A stretch of 64,000 nucleotides of DNA, from contig CAUYUJ010014187.1 in NCBI GenBank assembly GCA_963575745.1, positions 65,001 to 129,000 of the forward strand. Direction: 5' to 3'. Of this stretch, positions 34,141 to 43,170 are shown piece after piece. The notes beneath the pieces are model-generated. The model saw nothing but the letters and a program-made list of their open reading frames with translations. It was not told the DNA's origin and ran no database searches. The position numbers and the translations under genes are program-made. Within the stretch, counting starts at the first letter, position 1, and every line of letters begins with the position of its first letter. The DNA comes from Prorocentrum cordatum. Lineage: Eukaryota; Sar; Dinophyceae; Prorocentrales; Prorocentraceae.

Positions 34141-34630
34141 CAGGTGCTAGAGCTGGTCCGCAAAACTATTCGCGCTCTGCTATTATAGTTGGAAATGCGA
34201 ATGAGATTCTTGACTGAATTCGAGCTGCAGAGAGGCTACAGAGCTCTTTAGCAGAGCAATCGGTATAACATCATGAGACACGCTAGTCTAAAGTATCTAG
34301 ATGCTGAAATCGGTCTGCTACCAGAGCAGGGTCCGAGAAACTATCGGTACTCTGTAATCTTTAAAATGATGCTGGTTTTCTCGAATCAACTGAAGCTGGA
34401 GATGAGCCACAGCGCCGTTTGTAAAGCAGTCGAAAGGAACGATCAGGAGCGCTAGTCTAAAGTATGTAGACGCCTGACCAGAGCTGGATTCCAAAAACTA
34501 GTCTTAATCTGCTAATTTCTTAGAGAGATGGTGATAACTTCCTTGAAATAGCTCGAATTGATCGGAAGGAAACGATCGGACACGCTAGTCTTACGTATTC
34601 AGATGCCCGAACTTGTCACGCTTCTAGAAT
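34140..34630 (-). repeat. ~175 bp units, reversed orientation
   Basis: Three diverged units with CTAGTCTAAAGTATCTAGATG and GGTCTGCTACCAGAGC landmarks, followed by a TCCTTCTCC pyrimidine tract. Confidence 0.75.
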
Positions 34631-34768
34631 TGAAAGAAGGGGGAGGATCACAAAGCCTTTCTTGATCCTCCCCCTTCTTCTCCTTCTGCTGCTCCTCCTT
34701 CTCCTCCCCTTATTATCCATCTCCTCTCTCCTCGCTCCTTCTTCTCCTCCAGTCCTCCCCCACTGAGC

Positions 34769-34793
34769 TGGCGGTAAGCCGTCAACCTTGGTT
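34769..34793 (+). repeat. Hairpin module H3 (half)
   Basis: GGCGGTAAGCCGTCAACC is present but the right arm is lost (TTGGTTTTTG). Confidence 0.6.
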
Positions 34794-34799
34794 TTTGAG

Positions 34800-35046
34800 T
34801 TTGAGTCAGGGCGCGGACAGCTGTGTCAGCTGAACCCTAAGACTCCCAAACGGAGCACAGGGTAGCAAGTGCAAGCATCTCTTATCTTCACACTGCCGAG
34901 CCGCGGAGGCTTAGGCATCGGAATAGGATGCACAGAGAAAGAAAAGCATCTCCTATCTTCACACTGCCGAGCCACGGAGGCGTAGGCATAGGAATAAGAT
35001 GCAAGAATAGTAGAGTGAAAGGCAAATCCGAGCAACGATGAGATGA
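34800..35046 (+). repeat. Short direct repeats beside permuted RNase H ORF
   Basis: AGCATCTCTTATCTTCACAC and a near-identical AGCATCTCCTATCTTCACAC, each followed by TGCCGAGCC, 70 bp apart (about 34874 and 34946), with GGAATAGGATGCA/GGAATAAGATGCA after each. This is the 3' flank of the minus-strand ORF. Confidence 0.6.
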
Positions 35047-35047
35047 T

Positions 35048-36154
35048 TCAGCTGCTCGGGTGAAAGAGGCTACCCAAAATGTGTTCCACGGCCATACAGA
35101 GCCGTTGTGCTGCAATCATCTCACAGAACATGACAGAAGCAGGGGCATCAAGTGAGAAAGCTTCCTCCGCGGCCAACTGCCACGTCCCGTGTACACACAA
35201 GTCTATACACCATCCTGCAGCACATCCCTCCACAGAGCGACCTCCGTCGAAGAATCCACGGAGGCGGTCTAGTATTGTTTTACTCGCATGTTCAATAAGA
35301 GAGGTATGGAACGTAACGTAACTATTTCTGGTTCTGGCCAACCATGTCAGCCTGTCAGCTCTTTCAGTGCCTTCGCGATAGATCCACTTGAACATAGTGT
35401 GGCCCCAAATCGGAGGCCTCATACCGTACATCACAGAGATATGCTCCAGCCTGTTTTGAATGTCGCCGAGAATGTGCTTGTAGATAATATTGGATGTTGC
35501 CCAGAGACCGTTAATCCAATTCACCCCTGTGGAGGAGTCGCCAATCAATTTCATCGGCATCGAATCCCGAGGCTTCGCATTCCACTCCGATGCATGTTCA
35601 TTAATGTACGCAAGTCGTTTCGCCTTCTTCTCCTCCTCCTTTCTTTGCTGCTCCTCCGTCTTCTCCTTCTCCCCCTCATCCCTAACATACCCCGCAAGTT
35701 GTGTATGTTTGAGATAACAATACCCCCATGCCTCCTCCATGTGAGTAACTTCCAGTGCCCGCTTCAGAAATCCTCTCCATCCCTGGCGTGAAAAGGATAA
35801 CGTGCGATACCAATCCTTCCCTGATACCAACTCGAAAATGAAATGAAAGTTTCTCAACGCCAGTGGTCTCCCCCCCCCCCCCCCCCCATGTCGACGCGTC
35901 ATTAATGGGCGATCTTTACAAGGCAACGATGCAATGAAGGCCTGCCGTCGATAAGTCCACTCCCCCGACCATGCAAAGATACACTCTCTAGCCTGCATGT
36001 GCGAGTCCCCTGTGCTACGATGATGAGGCGGAGCCACACGTCGCCGCTTGTTTGCAGCGATTTCCTGCGACGGGAACTCAACGGAGGAACGTTTTTGCGA
36101 CAGAGAATCCTGAGCAGCAGCAGGGCAATGAGATGTCTTTGCACGCTTATGCAT
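35048..36154 (-). CDS. Protein with circularly permuted RNase H domain (368 aa)
   Basis: ATG at 36154, TGA stop. Residues 1-100 are basic and disordered, with Gly residues from a C homopolymer at 35870-35887. A Trp-rich block (GKDWYRTLSFSRQGWRGFLKR) and a Lys/Glu helix (EKEKTEEQQRKEEEKKAKR) follow. The C-terminal half carries all four RNase H acidic positions, but in rotated order. First comes GDSSTGVNWINGLW (D near 206, like the third acidic residue on strand 4 of classical RNase H). Next is YREGTERADRLTWLAR (D near 267, like the last). Then FFDGG (D near 303, like the first) and FCEMIAAQR (E near 345, like the second). An intact catalytic set would predict hydrolysis of RNA in RNA-DNA hybrids. 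The host context (LINE-related or domesticated) is unknown. The permutation rests on motif reading. Confidence 0.65.
   Translation of the reverse strand: MHKRAKTSHCPAAAQDSLSQKRSSVEFPSQEIAANKRRRVAPPHHRSTGDSHMQARECIFAWSGEWTYRRQAFIASLPCKDRPLMTRRHGGGGGGRPLALRNFHFIFELVSGKDWYRTLSFSRQGWRGFLKRALEVTHMEEAWGYCYLKHTQLAGYVRDEGEKEKTEEQQRKEEEKKAKRLAYINEHASEWNAKPRDSMPMKLIGDSSTGVNWINGLWATSNIIYKHILGDIQNRLEHISVMYGMRPPIWGHTMFKWIYREGTERADRLTWLARTRNSYVTFHTSLIEHASKTILDRLRGFFDGGRSVEGCAAGWCIDLCVHGTWQLAAEEAFSLDAPASVMFCEMIAAQRLCMAVEHILGSLFHPSS
35870..35887 (+). repeat. Poly-C run (18 nt)
   Basis: Inside the 368-aa ORF, encoding Gly on the minus strand. A likely site of length variation and frameshift. Confidence 0.9.
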
Positions 36155-36415
36155 TGGGAAATCAGATTACGCCGAGTACAACCTTGGTTTTGCTTTGCTC
36201 GGAGCCCACAGGGACAGAGGAGTCCCCGCTCAAGATTCAGGTCCGCAGCAGCGGAGCAGATGCTCGCCATCCAACACGAAGCATCCACGACTCGCCAAAA
36301 GCGAGACAGCAGACAACCTACAAGGGATGCTAGTTAGTAAACGTCTCACCACGGGGAGTGCACAACAAGGCGAAGCCTTAGAATATGACATGAAGCAACA
36401 TGTGCAGAAGCCACA

Positions 36416-36640
36416 TTACACTAAAGCGGTCAACAATTTCGCAACTCCAGTATGCAAGAGGTTACCAACACGAAACTTTGGATACACATGATTATTGAGG
36501 GAGATCCACACTGTTCCGAAATCAGCCACAGCCGACCAACAGGCAGACCAAATGTTTGGAAGGGAAGGAAACACCCTAACCGTATATATGCGAAGTCCCA
36601 AGAAGAAAAGGTCCCATTGGGCAGAAAAGGGTCGCTTCAA
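36416..36640 (-). pseudogene. Coding relic upstream of permuted RNase H
   Basis: Frame of 74 aa containing VFPSLPNIWSACWSA and WISLNNHVYPKF. A similarly spaced FPS...W motif occurs at 40.6 kb and 42.7 kb, so this may be a conserved upstream module. No function is assigned. Confidence 0.35.
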
Positions 36641-36697
36641 CCCGTGCTGAGTTTTGGGAGCCAGTTCAATAACGTTTCAACCAACACAGCGATAACT

Positions 36698-37855
36698 CTA
36701 ATCCATCGTCTCCAATAGGCGTCCAAGGAAGTGTTGTGCGAGAGACCGATAATGAATAGCAAGCCCATCGTGTGCGACTATGTCCTGGAGGGTTCGGAGC
36801 ATGTCGGGATAGCATCCATACTCGAGGAGGTCAGCCCATTCGTGCAAGAAATGATCCCTCTCCTCCTGAGGGCAGCTTGTGTAAGCCGCTAAGAAGTCGA
36901 CAACCCATTCAGTCTGCGCACTTTCGAACTCACTATCACTCGATTCCCCATCGTCATGGTATTTTGGAAACAACATCATGTACGCTCGCAGTCGACTCGG
37001 GTCCACATGTGGCCTCGGAAGGAGATGCTGGCATACATCCTCAAACATCTCCTCAAACATCTCCTCACACATCTCCTCAGGATCTCTGTCTTCCACTGTT
37101 GGGTCCGCACTCGCTCCAACCTCGGACGAAGCTTGATTGGAAGAAACTTGATTGGAGCAAACTGGATTGGAAGAACCTTGATTTGAAGCTCCAACCTCTG
37201 TCGAAGCGCCAACCTCTGACGAAGCTCCAACCTCTGACGAAGCTTCCACTGTTGGGTCCGCACTCGCACCAACCTCTGACGAAGCTCCAACCTGGTTTGA
37301 AGACACTTGATTGGAAGAACCTTGATTTGAAGGACTGCCCTGGTTGGAACAACTGCCCAATTGATTTGAAGAAACTTGATTGGAAGAACCTTGAATTGAA
37401 TAACTGCCATGATTTGAAGCACTGCCCTGGTTTGAAGAACGGCCATCGCTTTCCTCTCGCCCCCTCTTGTCGCCTCTTTCCCTGCCTGAAACTCGAGCGG
37501 AAGAACTGCCCACCACTGGACCGCTAGGCCTGAAAACTTGAGCGGAAGAACTGAGGCCGTCAGAGTGCACCTGCGAAGGACCAACATGTTCGCCGAGGGC
37601 ACCAGCCAGATAGATTGTGGCGGGAGCGCGTGTGGTGTCGAACGGAACGGTAAACAAGCTAAAGTCCACCTCAATCTGCCTCCAGGCAGCCAGAGTCAAT
37701 CTACGGGTCTTGCGCTTCCAACTGATCGATTTGGGACCAGACACGGGGGACAGAGTAGGGGAAGTATGAGTGTTGTAACATGCATGCCAGTCGTGACTTA
37801 TCTGAGACCGCTCACTTGAGTATGAATACCAAGGGGGTCCACCAAGAGAAGACAA
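36698..37855 (-). CDS. Hypothetical Ser/Asn/Gln-rich protein (385 aa)
   Basis: Single open frame ending in TAG. Residues 1-140 have balanced composition (WKRKTRRLTLAAWRQIEVD, then ATIYLAGALGEHVG). Residues 140-255 are two interleaved tandem repeats: SSNQGSSNQVSSNQ-type (15-bp DNA unit) and SEVGAS-type (18-bp unit), with ADPTVE twice. Residues 258-275 are acidic (EEMCEEMFEEMFED). The last 100 residues look folded and helical (EWVVDFLAAYTSCPQEERDH, then LLEYGCYPDMLRTLQDIVAH). It lies 540 bp upstream of the permuted RNase H ORF on the same strand, so it could be a partner ORF of one element. No family recognised. Confidence 0.55.
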   Translation of the reverse strand: MSSLGGPPWYSYSSERSQISHDWHACYNTHTSPTLSPVSGPKSISWKRKTRRLTLAAWRQIEVDFSLFTVPFDTTRAPATIYLAGALGEHVGPSQVHSDGLSSSAQVFRPSGPVVGSSSARVSGRERGDKRGREESDGRSSNQGSASNHGSYSIQGSSNQVSSNQLGSCSNQGSPSNQGSSNQVSSNQVGASSEVGASADPTVEASSEVGASSEVGASTEVGASNQGSSNPVCSNQVSSNQASSEVGASADPTVEDRDPEEMCEEMFEEMFEDVCQHLLPRPHVDPSRLRAYMMLFPKYHDDGESSDSEFESAQTEWVVDFLAAYTSCPQEERDHFLHEWADLLEYGCYPDMLRTLQDIVAHDGLAIHYRSLAQHFLGRLLETMD

Positions 37856-37859
37856 CGTC

Positions 37860-38190
37860 GATTAGAGAATAAAAGAAAACTGAAACCAATCTTGAGATCT
37901 GTTATCTGTGATGCGTCCTGAGTGCACAACAAATCCACACACGATTGAAAACGGGCAAACGCAAGAGGGTGAAAGCTGAGCGAGCCCTCCACACGCGGGC
38001 TGATTGAAAACTGGCAAGAGTGCAGAGATCGGGCACCGTGATGGCTGTCACGGAGTCTGCGCTTGACTGCGTGTGTGCCCTCGTAACGTAAGCGAAACAC
38101 AAGCTTTGCTGGCGTAGGGGCTCTATACTGGAGGCGAGGTCCAGGCAGAGTTTAAAACCCCTGTCGGATGCGAAGAGCAACCACGCCTTG
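37860..38190. other. No gene seen
   Basis: A short direct repeat around GATTGAAAACGGGC/GATTGAAAACTGGC (37943 and 38001). Otherwise unremarkable. Confidence 0.4.
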
Positions 38191-38199
38191 AGCAACCAC

Positions 38200-38218
38200 G
38201 CCTTGGTTACCGCCGGGA
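38200..38218 (+). repeat. Hairpin module H4 (right half only)
   Basis: GCCTTGGTTACCGCCGGGA directly before ACTCGTAGAGCTTCC. The left arm is replaced by a duplicated GAGCAACCACGCCTTG. Confidence 0.65.
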
Positions 38219-38329
38219 ACTCGTAGAGCTTCCTCGTGCAATGCGGGCGCGGCAATCTCGCACTGCGCGCGCGAGGGCGCGGCCTCATGGAAGAGGACGA
38301 GGAGGAGAAGAAGGTGTGAGGAGAAAGCA

Positions 38330-38960
38330 TATCTGGGAAAAAAATAGAGCACGAATAATTTTCTGGTTCCAACTCTGAAAGCGCGACGAGTTCGGGCATC
38401 TGGATACTTCAAACTAGCGCGTCTGATAAATTCCTTCCGATTCTGCGCCAAACAGCTCTGTAGTTCCTCTGCAGCTCGAGTCCATGATCTTTAGCAGAGT
38501 ACATATAGTTGTTCTGACCCAGCTCTGGTAGCAAACCGAATTCAGGCGTCTTAGACTAGCGCTTCTCATAACTTCCTTCCGACTTATGTGACAAGCAGCT
38601 ATGTGGCTCATCTCCAGCTCGAGTTAAGTCAAGAAAACCATCACCATCTCTAGAAAAATAGCAGAGTACGAATAATTGTTCAAACACAGCTCTGATAGCG
38701 GACCGAGCGCAGGCGTCTAGATACTTAGACTAGCGCGCCGCGCCTGATGATTTCCTTCCTGCTGTGCCGAACAGCTCTGCAGCTCATCTGCAGCTCGAGT
38801 TCAAGACAACCAATACGATCTCCAGAAAATTAGCAGAGTACGAATAGTTGTTTGGCCCCAGAGCTGATAGCAGACCGAGTTCAGGCGTCTGATAGCAGAC
38901 CGAGTCCAGGCGTTCAGAGCGCATTATGATTTCCCTTCCGCAACTTGAGACTAACGCGCC
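38330..38960 (+). repeat. ~175 bp tandem units
   Basis: Four diverged units with GAGTTCGGGCATCTGGATAC, TAGACTAGCGC and CTCATCTGCAGCTCGAGTT landmarks. Confidence 0.8.
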
Positions 38961-39189
38961 TGACGATTCTAAATCGGTTATGTATTTTGGAGAAGTTGGT
39001 TCCTCCGAATGTTTTAATGGAAATACTTTACCTACAGCCTGAGGATTGCACCATCGAACGCACCATCAACGACAACAGGGAACGAAAAATCTGGAAGATC
39101 AAAACGAACGTTTGAATTCTCACAATCTACGAAAACCGACCCCAGGTCACCACATTATCCGTTCTGGCCGGGTCGGCCAACTGGCAGCC

Positions 39190-39218
39190 GGCGATAAACC
39201 GTCAACCAGGTTACCGCC
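39190..39218 (+). repeat. Hairpin module H5
   Basis: GGCGATAAACC ... GGTTACCGCC followed by GGGAGCCTCGTAGAGCT. One stem mismatch. Confidence 0.7.
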
Positions 39219-39666
39219 GGGAGCCTCGTAGAGCTCAGTAACAGATGGAGATCAGTAAGCGTTCTGGAGTGTCAATTTCAAAACGGGCAAAATCTATTTG
39301 TACGATGTTTTTACGACGACTGTTGCTCGAAATGTTTTGATCGAAATACTTCACCTACAGCTCTCAGAATCGCACCATCGAACGACCCGATCGACCTGAG
39401 ATTGAGATGACAAGCGGAAATACGATCAAATATGAGGAGAAAAAATACTAGAGCTCTAACGAGTGTTCAAATTTCGAGAAATCGAATTGAAACTGAACAC
39501 AATTATGCAAAACTTCCGTCGGTTTTATGTTTGCCAACTAGCTCCCCAGCGCGCCGGAAGTACTCTTCTAGCTTTGCCGCTAACGCACTTAGGGAAGCTG
39601 TACGAGTCATTTGTTGAGCTACTTTCTCGCCAGAATATTAGCACTATTTCGTCTACGAGGGTTCGG

Positions 39667-39694
39667 GCAGTAACCTGCTTGACGGTTTACCGCC
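39667..39694 (-). repeat. Hairpin module H6
   Basis: Reverse-oriented: minus-strand GGCGGTAAACCGTCAAGC ... GGTTACTGCC. Confidence 0.7.
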
Positions 39695-39789
39695 GGCTCC
39701 CAGTTCCTCTTAGCTCATCTCGTCCAAGAGCTGCACGAGGTACTTCCGTCGGGATTTTTTGCTAACTAGCCCCCAGCGCACCGGAACTG

Positions 39790-39812
39790 GCGCCAGCGGT
39801 GAACCGTCAACC
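39790..39812 (+). repeat. Hairpin module H7 (half)
   Basis: ACTGGCGCCAGCGGTGAACC then GTCAACCTG; the right arm is replaced by a T run. Confidence 0.6.
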
Positions 39813-39850
39813 TGTTTTTTTTTGGCATTCGCACCGTTTGTCCAGCAGGG

Positions 39851-40651
39851 TCAGCTGGCGGTGAGGATCTGTCGTGCCAAATGCACAACAGCGCTTGAAA
39901 GCGCCCCAGCAGCACTGAGCTCGGCGTCGGATATCGTAGCACCTTCCTCAAGGCACCACGCGGCTTCGCACGCGTCCCTCCAAACGAGGGGAGTATTAGA
40001 GGGCACAGAATAAGGAGAGAAGGAAGGAAGAGGGGAATAGGAGGTACACTTATTGCAATCATACTCTTGATTCACAAACCCGATTTGAAGCCAGACTCCG
40101 CACCCCGTGCCTCTGACGCATACACCCCCGTCGAAGGCACCACGACAGGCGATAGGATGGACATATCTTTCAAAGTTGAATATGTATTCATATTGATTGT
40201 AAAAACAGTGGCCCTCGCGGGCCAAGTGCGTGAGCTCGTCGGCCCGTGCGTTGTCCTCCCTATACTCATGCTTATACAGATCTTTCCCCAATCGAGGAGT
40301 TCTAATCCCCAACTCATTTGCGGTCCATTCCATTACATCAATGCAACGTTCAAGACGACGTTGGTATTGTTTGTTGTGACACCGCCATCGCCCCGTCAGC
40401 CATGAGTGAACTAAAAAGCTATCTCCTTTCATCTAGACTGCAAACCCAGGGCTAATGATGTCCCAAACAGTTTGTCTTTCATTTATCGTAGCCAATCGTA
40501 TGGCCATCTTCATTGCCCTTTTTCCGTTTGCGCACGGTCCCCATGTCCAGTCTCCTCGGGCGGTGCATTTTGCGCTGCGGTCCCTTTCCAGTTCTGAACA
40601 AAATAGTCGAAGATCTTTGTTTTGTTGTAAGTACACAGTATGTTTTGCCAC
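39851..40651 (-). pseudogene. Second permuted RNase H copy, interrupted by one TAG
   Basis: One reading frame from 40651 to 39851, broken only by TAG at 40433-40435. Upstream part: KRAMKMAIRLATINERQTVW, which lines up with KKAKRLAYINEHASEW of the 35-kb copy. Downstream: MKGDSFLVHSWLTGRWRC (GDS near residue 4 after the TAG), HEYREDNARADELTHLARE (D near 65), RGAFDGGVCVRGTGCGVWL (D near 101) and ISDAELSAAGALSSAV (E near 171). The order is again strand-4 Asp, helix-E Asp, strand-1 Asp, helix-A Glu, which is rotated relative to classical RNase H. An insertion-like Cys/Pro-rich stretch (YDCNKCTSYSPLPSFSPYS) lies between the last two. The sequence differs greatly from the first copy although the order is the same. 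Use of the ATG after the TAG, or readthrough, is possible. Confidence 0.62.
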
Positions 40652-40654
40652 ATC

Positions 40655-41161
40655 TCAAGGAATGCACGGTATGATGGAAACACCTCTTGCCACCACGTAG
40701 TGCCATGTGATAATATATACGCACACTGCCAGCTCCTTGCGTATTCTTTTGCCAGATGAAGCCTGTGTCCGATTTGCGTGCAAACGAAAACATTCAGTCA
40801 TAGTATCTCTGCGTGTCGTCCACTCAACATTGTACATAAGAAGCCCACGACGCGAGTCAACATATGCACGGTTATCTTGAGGCTAGGCTGTCAGGGATGT
40901 GCGCGATGAATCTTGAGACACATGACAAGCAGCAGGCGGGGAGACGAAAGGCACGGGAATGTGCGCAGAAGCCGCCGTTTGACTCCCCGATATTGTGCCT
41001 CCAAAGCCTGGTTTCAGTCCTGAAACTCTGCGCCTCCTTAGATTCTGTCGATTGATGTCCGTGCGTTGTGTGCTGATATGTTGGGCCAGATTATGAGAAA
41101 CGTCCTCCAATCTATGTGTTAAAGAATCGCCGTCCTGTGCAATCTGTCTCATGTCCTCCAC
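40655..41161 (-). pseudogene. Coding relics upstream of second permuted RNase H
   Basis: Minus-strand pieces in different frames: a helical segment at 41161-40883 (MEDMRQIAQDGDSLTHRLED), VEWTTRRDTMTECFRLHANR at about 40820-40760, and WWQEVFPSYRAFLEMWQNIL at about 40700-40640. The VFPS...W pattern matches the relics at 36.5 and 42.7 kb. Probably a frameshifted N-terminal part of the same gene. Confidence 0.4.
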
Positions 41162-41202
41162 CAGAGTTTGTGATGATGGCTCCTCAAATCAAACTGGGCG
41201 CT

Positions 41203-41232
41203 GGCGGTAAACAGTCAACCTTTCTTACCGCC
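41203..41232 (+). repeat. Hairpin module H8
   Basis: GGCGGTAA pairs with TTACCGCC; the inner CC/GG pairs of other copies are lost (AACAGTCAACCTTTC loop). Precedes element E2. Confidence 0.8.
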
Positions 41233-41530
41233 AGGGGACTCGTAGGGCTTCCTGACCATATATTATGTCAACAAAATACCTGAGAACGAATAGTTTTTCA
41301 GCCCGAGCTGATAGCAGATTGATCTCAGGCGTCAAGTGATATCCCAGTGCTGTGCTGAGAGAAAGTAGCAGAGTACGAATCCGCGTTTGGCGTCTGCGTT
41401 CACAACAGACCCAAACCAAGCGTCTGGATGCTTCACGCCTCATATATATATATAATTTTCTATATATATCTATATATATAAAAAAAATAATAATATGTTT
41501 TCTTGTTTTGGAAAGGAGGGGGAGAGAGAG

Positions 41531-41615
<85 letters not shown>
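41531..41615 (+). repeat. Poly-A run (85 nt)
   Basis: Uninterrupted A homopolymer after GGAGAGAGAG, inside element E2 and after a TATATA tract. The assembled length may be inexact. Confidence 0.85.
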
Positions 41616-41616
<1 letters not shown>

Positions 41617-41639
41617 GAAGAATGTTTGAACCTAGCTGG

Positions 41640-42310
41640 GGTAGCAGACCGAGTTCAGACCTCTCGATGCAACAGACGAACGCTCCTGATGCTTCTGGAT
41701 CGGTTTATGTGCGCACCAGCTCTGTAGCTCTCCTACAGCCCGAATTCAATACAGAAAACAGACAACATCTGTCAAGATGACTCGAAGAATACGAATAGTT
41801 TTGCGGACCTAGCCCGAGTAGCAAACCCAGTTCAGACCTCTGGATGCAACAGACGAACGTGCCTGGTTATTCTGCATCAGTTTCTGTGCGTATCAGCTCT
41901 GTAGCTCCCCTAGAGCTCGAGTTCAGTACAGATAACCGACAGTCCCTGTCGAGATGACTCGAGCGATACGAATAGCTTTGCAGACCTAGCTCGAGTAGCA
42001 GACCGAGTTCAGACCTCGGCATGCGACATGCGGACGCGTCTGATGTCTCCGAATCGGTTTCTGTCATTACCAGCCCTGTAGCCGCCCCACAGCCCGAGTT
42101 AAGTACAGAAAACCGACAGCACCTCTCAAGATGACGCGAATGATACGAATAGTTTCGCGGACCTAGCTCGAGCAGCAGACCGAGTTCAGACATCTGGATT
42201 CAACGGACAAACGCGCCTGATGATTCTGAGTTGGTTTCTGTAAGTATCAGCTCTGTAGCTGTCCTATAGCTCGAGTTATGATCAGAAAACCGTTACCGCG
42301 TGTCAAGATG
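41640..42310 (+). repeat. ~178 bp tandem units (regular subfamily)
   Basis: Four units with GACCGAGTTCAGACCTCTGG, CCTGATG and CAGCTCTGTAGCT landmarks at about 178-bp spacing. The same subfamily appears at 63.3-64.0 kb. Confidence 0.9.
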
Positions 42311-42589
42311 ACCCGAAACGGCCGATCCCGCCGGCGCGCTTTTTGGCAGTAAAAGATACCCGATCGAGCTGAGATCAAGGCGGCGAGCGGGAATAAGATC
42401 GAATACAATAGGAAAAAAAAACTAAACCTCAAACGAATAGTTGAATTTCGAGAACAACATTTTCAACCGACCAAAAGTCATCAAAAGGTCCGTCGAGATT
42501 TTTCTTGCCAACTAGCTCTCCAGCGCCCCGGAATTACTCTTAAGCTTCCAGCAACTTGCTAAGGGAAGCTCTACGAGTTACTCTTTTCT

Positions 42590-42890
42590 GCGATGTCTCG
42601 CCAACCTCAGTTGGCCTCGGAGTAATCGCGTCCGCTGCTTGTGTACGCCCTGCCCGTGGATCTGAAAGAATATGATTACGAACACTGAGCATCATCGTCC
42701 AGCTATTCCACGCAATCATCTGAACAGCCGAAGGGAAGTGTCCACTGGCAAAATGCGAACGCACCTTGTGGAGCATCTCAGGCCTCCACACACCCCATGT
42801 TATGTTAGGCGGCTTACGGCGACACCACATACGCAACAAACACAGACCTTCAAAAGCATGAATTGCACGAACTGGGCGCCGGCGGTACAC
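42590..42890 (-). pseudogene. Coding relic with FPS...W module
   Basis: Frame containing RRKPPNITWGVWRPEMLHKV, HFASGHFPSAVQMIAWNSWT and LSVRNHILSDPRAG. Balanced composition makes it a likely former gene. The FPS/Trp spacing resembles the segments upstream of both permuted RNase H loci. No RNase H part is seen here. Confidence 0.4.
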
Positions 42891-42910
42891 CGTCAACCTT
42901 TCTTACCGCC
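42881..42910 (+). repeat. Hairpin module H9
   Basis: GGCGGTA ... TACCGCC with CACCGTCAACCTTTCT between, preceded by ACTGGGCGCC and followed by TGGAGACTCGTAGAGCTTCC. Confidence 0.8.
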
Positions 42911-42915
42911 TGGAG

Positions 42916-43170
42916 ACTCGTAGAGCTTCCTTTCCATATATTATCTCCAGAGAAGTAGCAGGGGGCGAATATTTGTTCAGTCGGAGCGCTGATAGCAGAC
43001 TGATCTCAGGATATTGCCGCTGATAATTCCCTTCCCATTGTTGTGCTGAACAGATCCAGCCAAGCGGCGCCTCATGATTTCCATTTCATTGATGTGCCAA
43101 AAGAGCTCTCAAGTTAGGTGAAGAAATTCACCGTCATTTCGAAGAAAAATCTGTCCAATACGAATAATTT
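42916..43170 (+). mobile_element. Composite element truncated by satellite
   Basis: Left terminus ACTCGTAGAGCTTCC and about 1.5 repeat units, cut at AATACGAATAATTT where the decamer satellite starts. Confidence 0.6.

Larger units (their letters stand above)
38219..39607 (+). mobile_element. Composite repeat element E4
   Basis: Left terminus ACTCGTAGAGCTTCC at 38219, units at 38330-38960, right-end segment (reverse read) at 39380-39607 ending GGAAGCTGTACGAGT, one mismatch in the 15-bp terminus. A second hairpin (H5) lies inside, so this may be two overlapping or nested copies. Confidence 0.5.
41238..42578 (+). mobile_element. Composite repeat element E2 (15-bp TIR)
   Basis: ACTCGTAGGGCTTCC (one mismatch) at the left and GGAAGCTCTACGAGT at the right. 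Contains an 85-nt A run, four ~178-bp units (41640-42310) and the right-end segment (42300-42578) with GATACCCGATCGAGCTGAGA. Confidence 0.6.

Noticed and set aside
7859-40435. UAG reassigned as a sense codon
   Set aside because: Two coding relics have an in-frame TAG, but other ORFs here end in TAG at plausible C-termini and the LINE also carries frame changes, so ordinary decay explains it.
27792-41615. Poly-A runs as retroposed gene tails
   Set aside because: No processed gene body or target duplication is visible upstream of either run.
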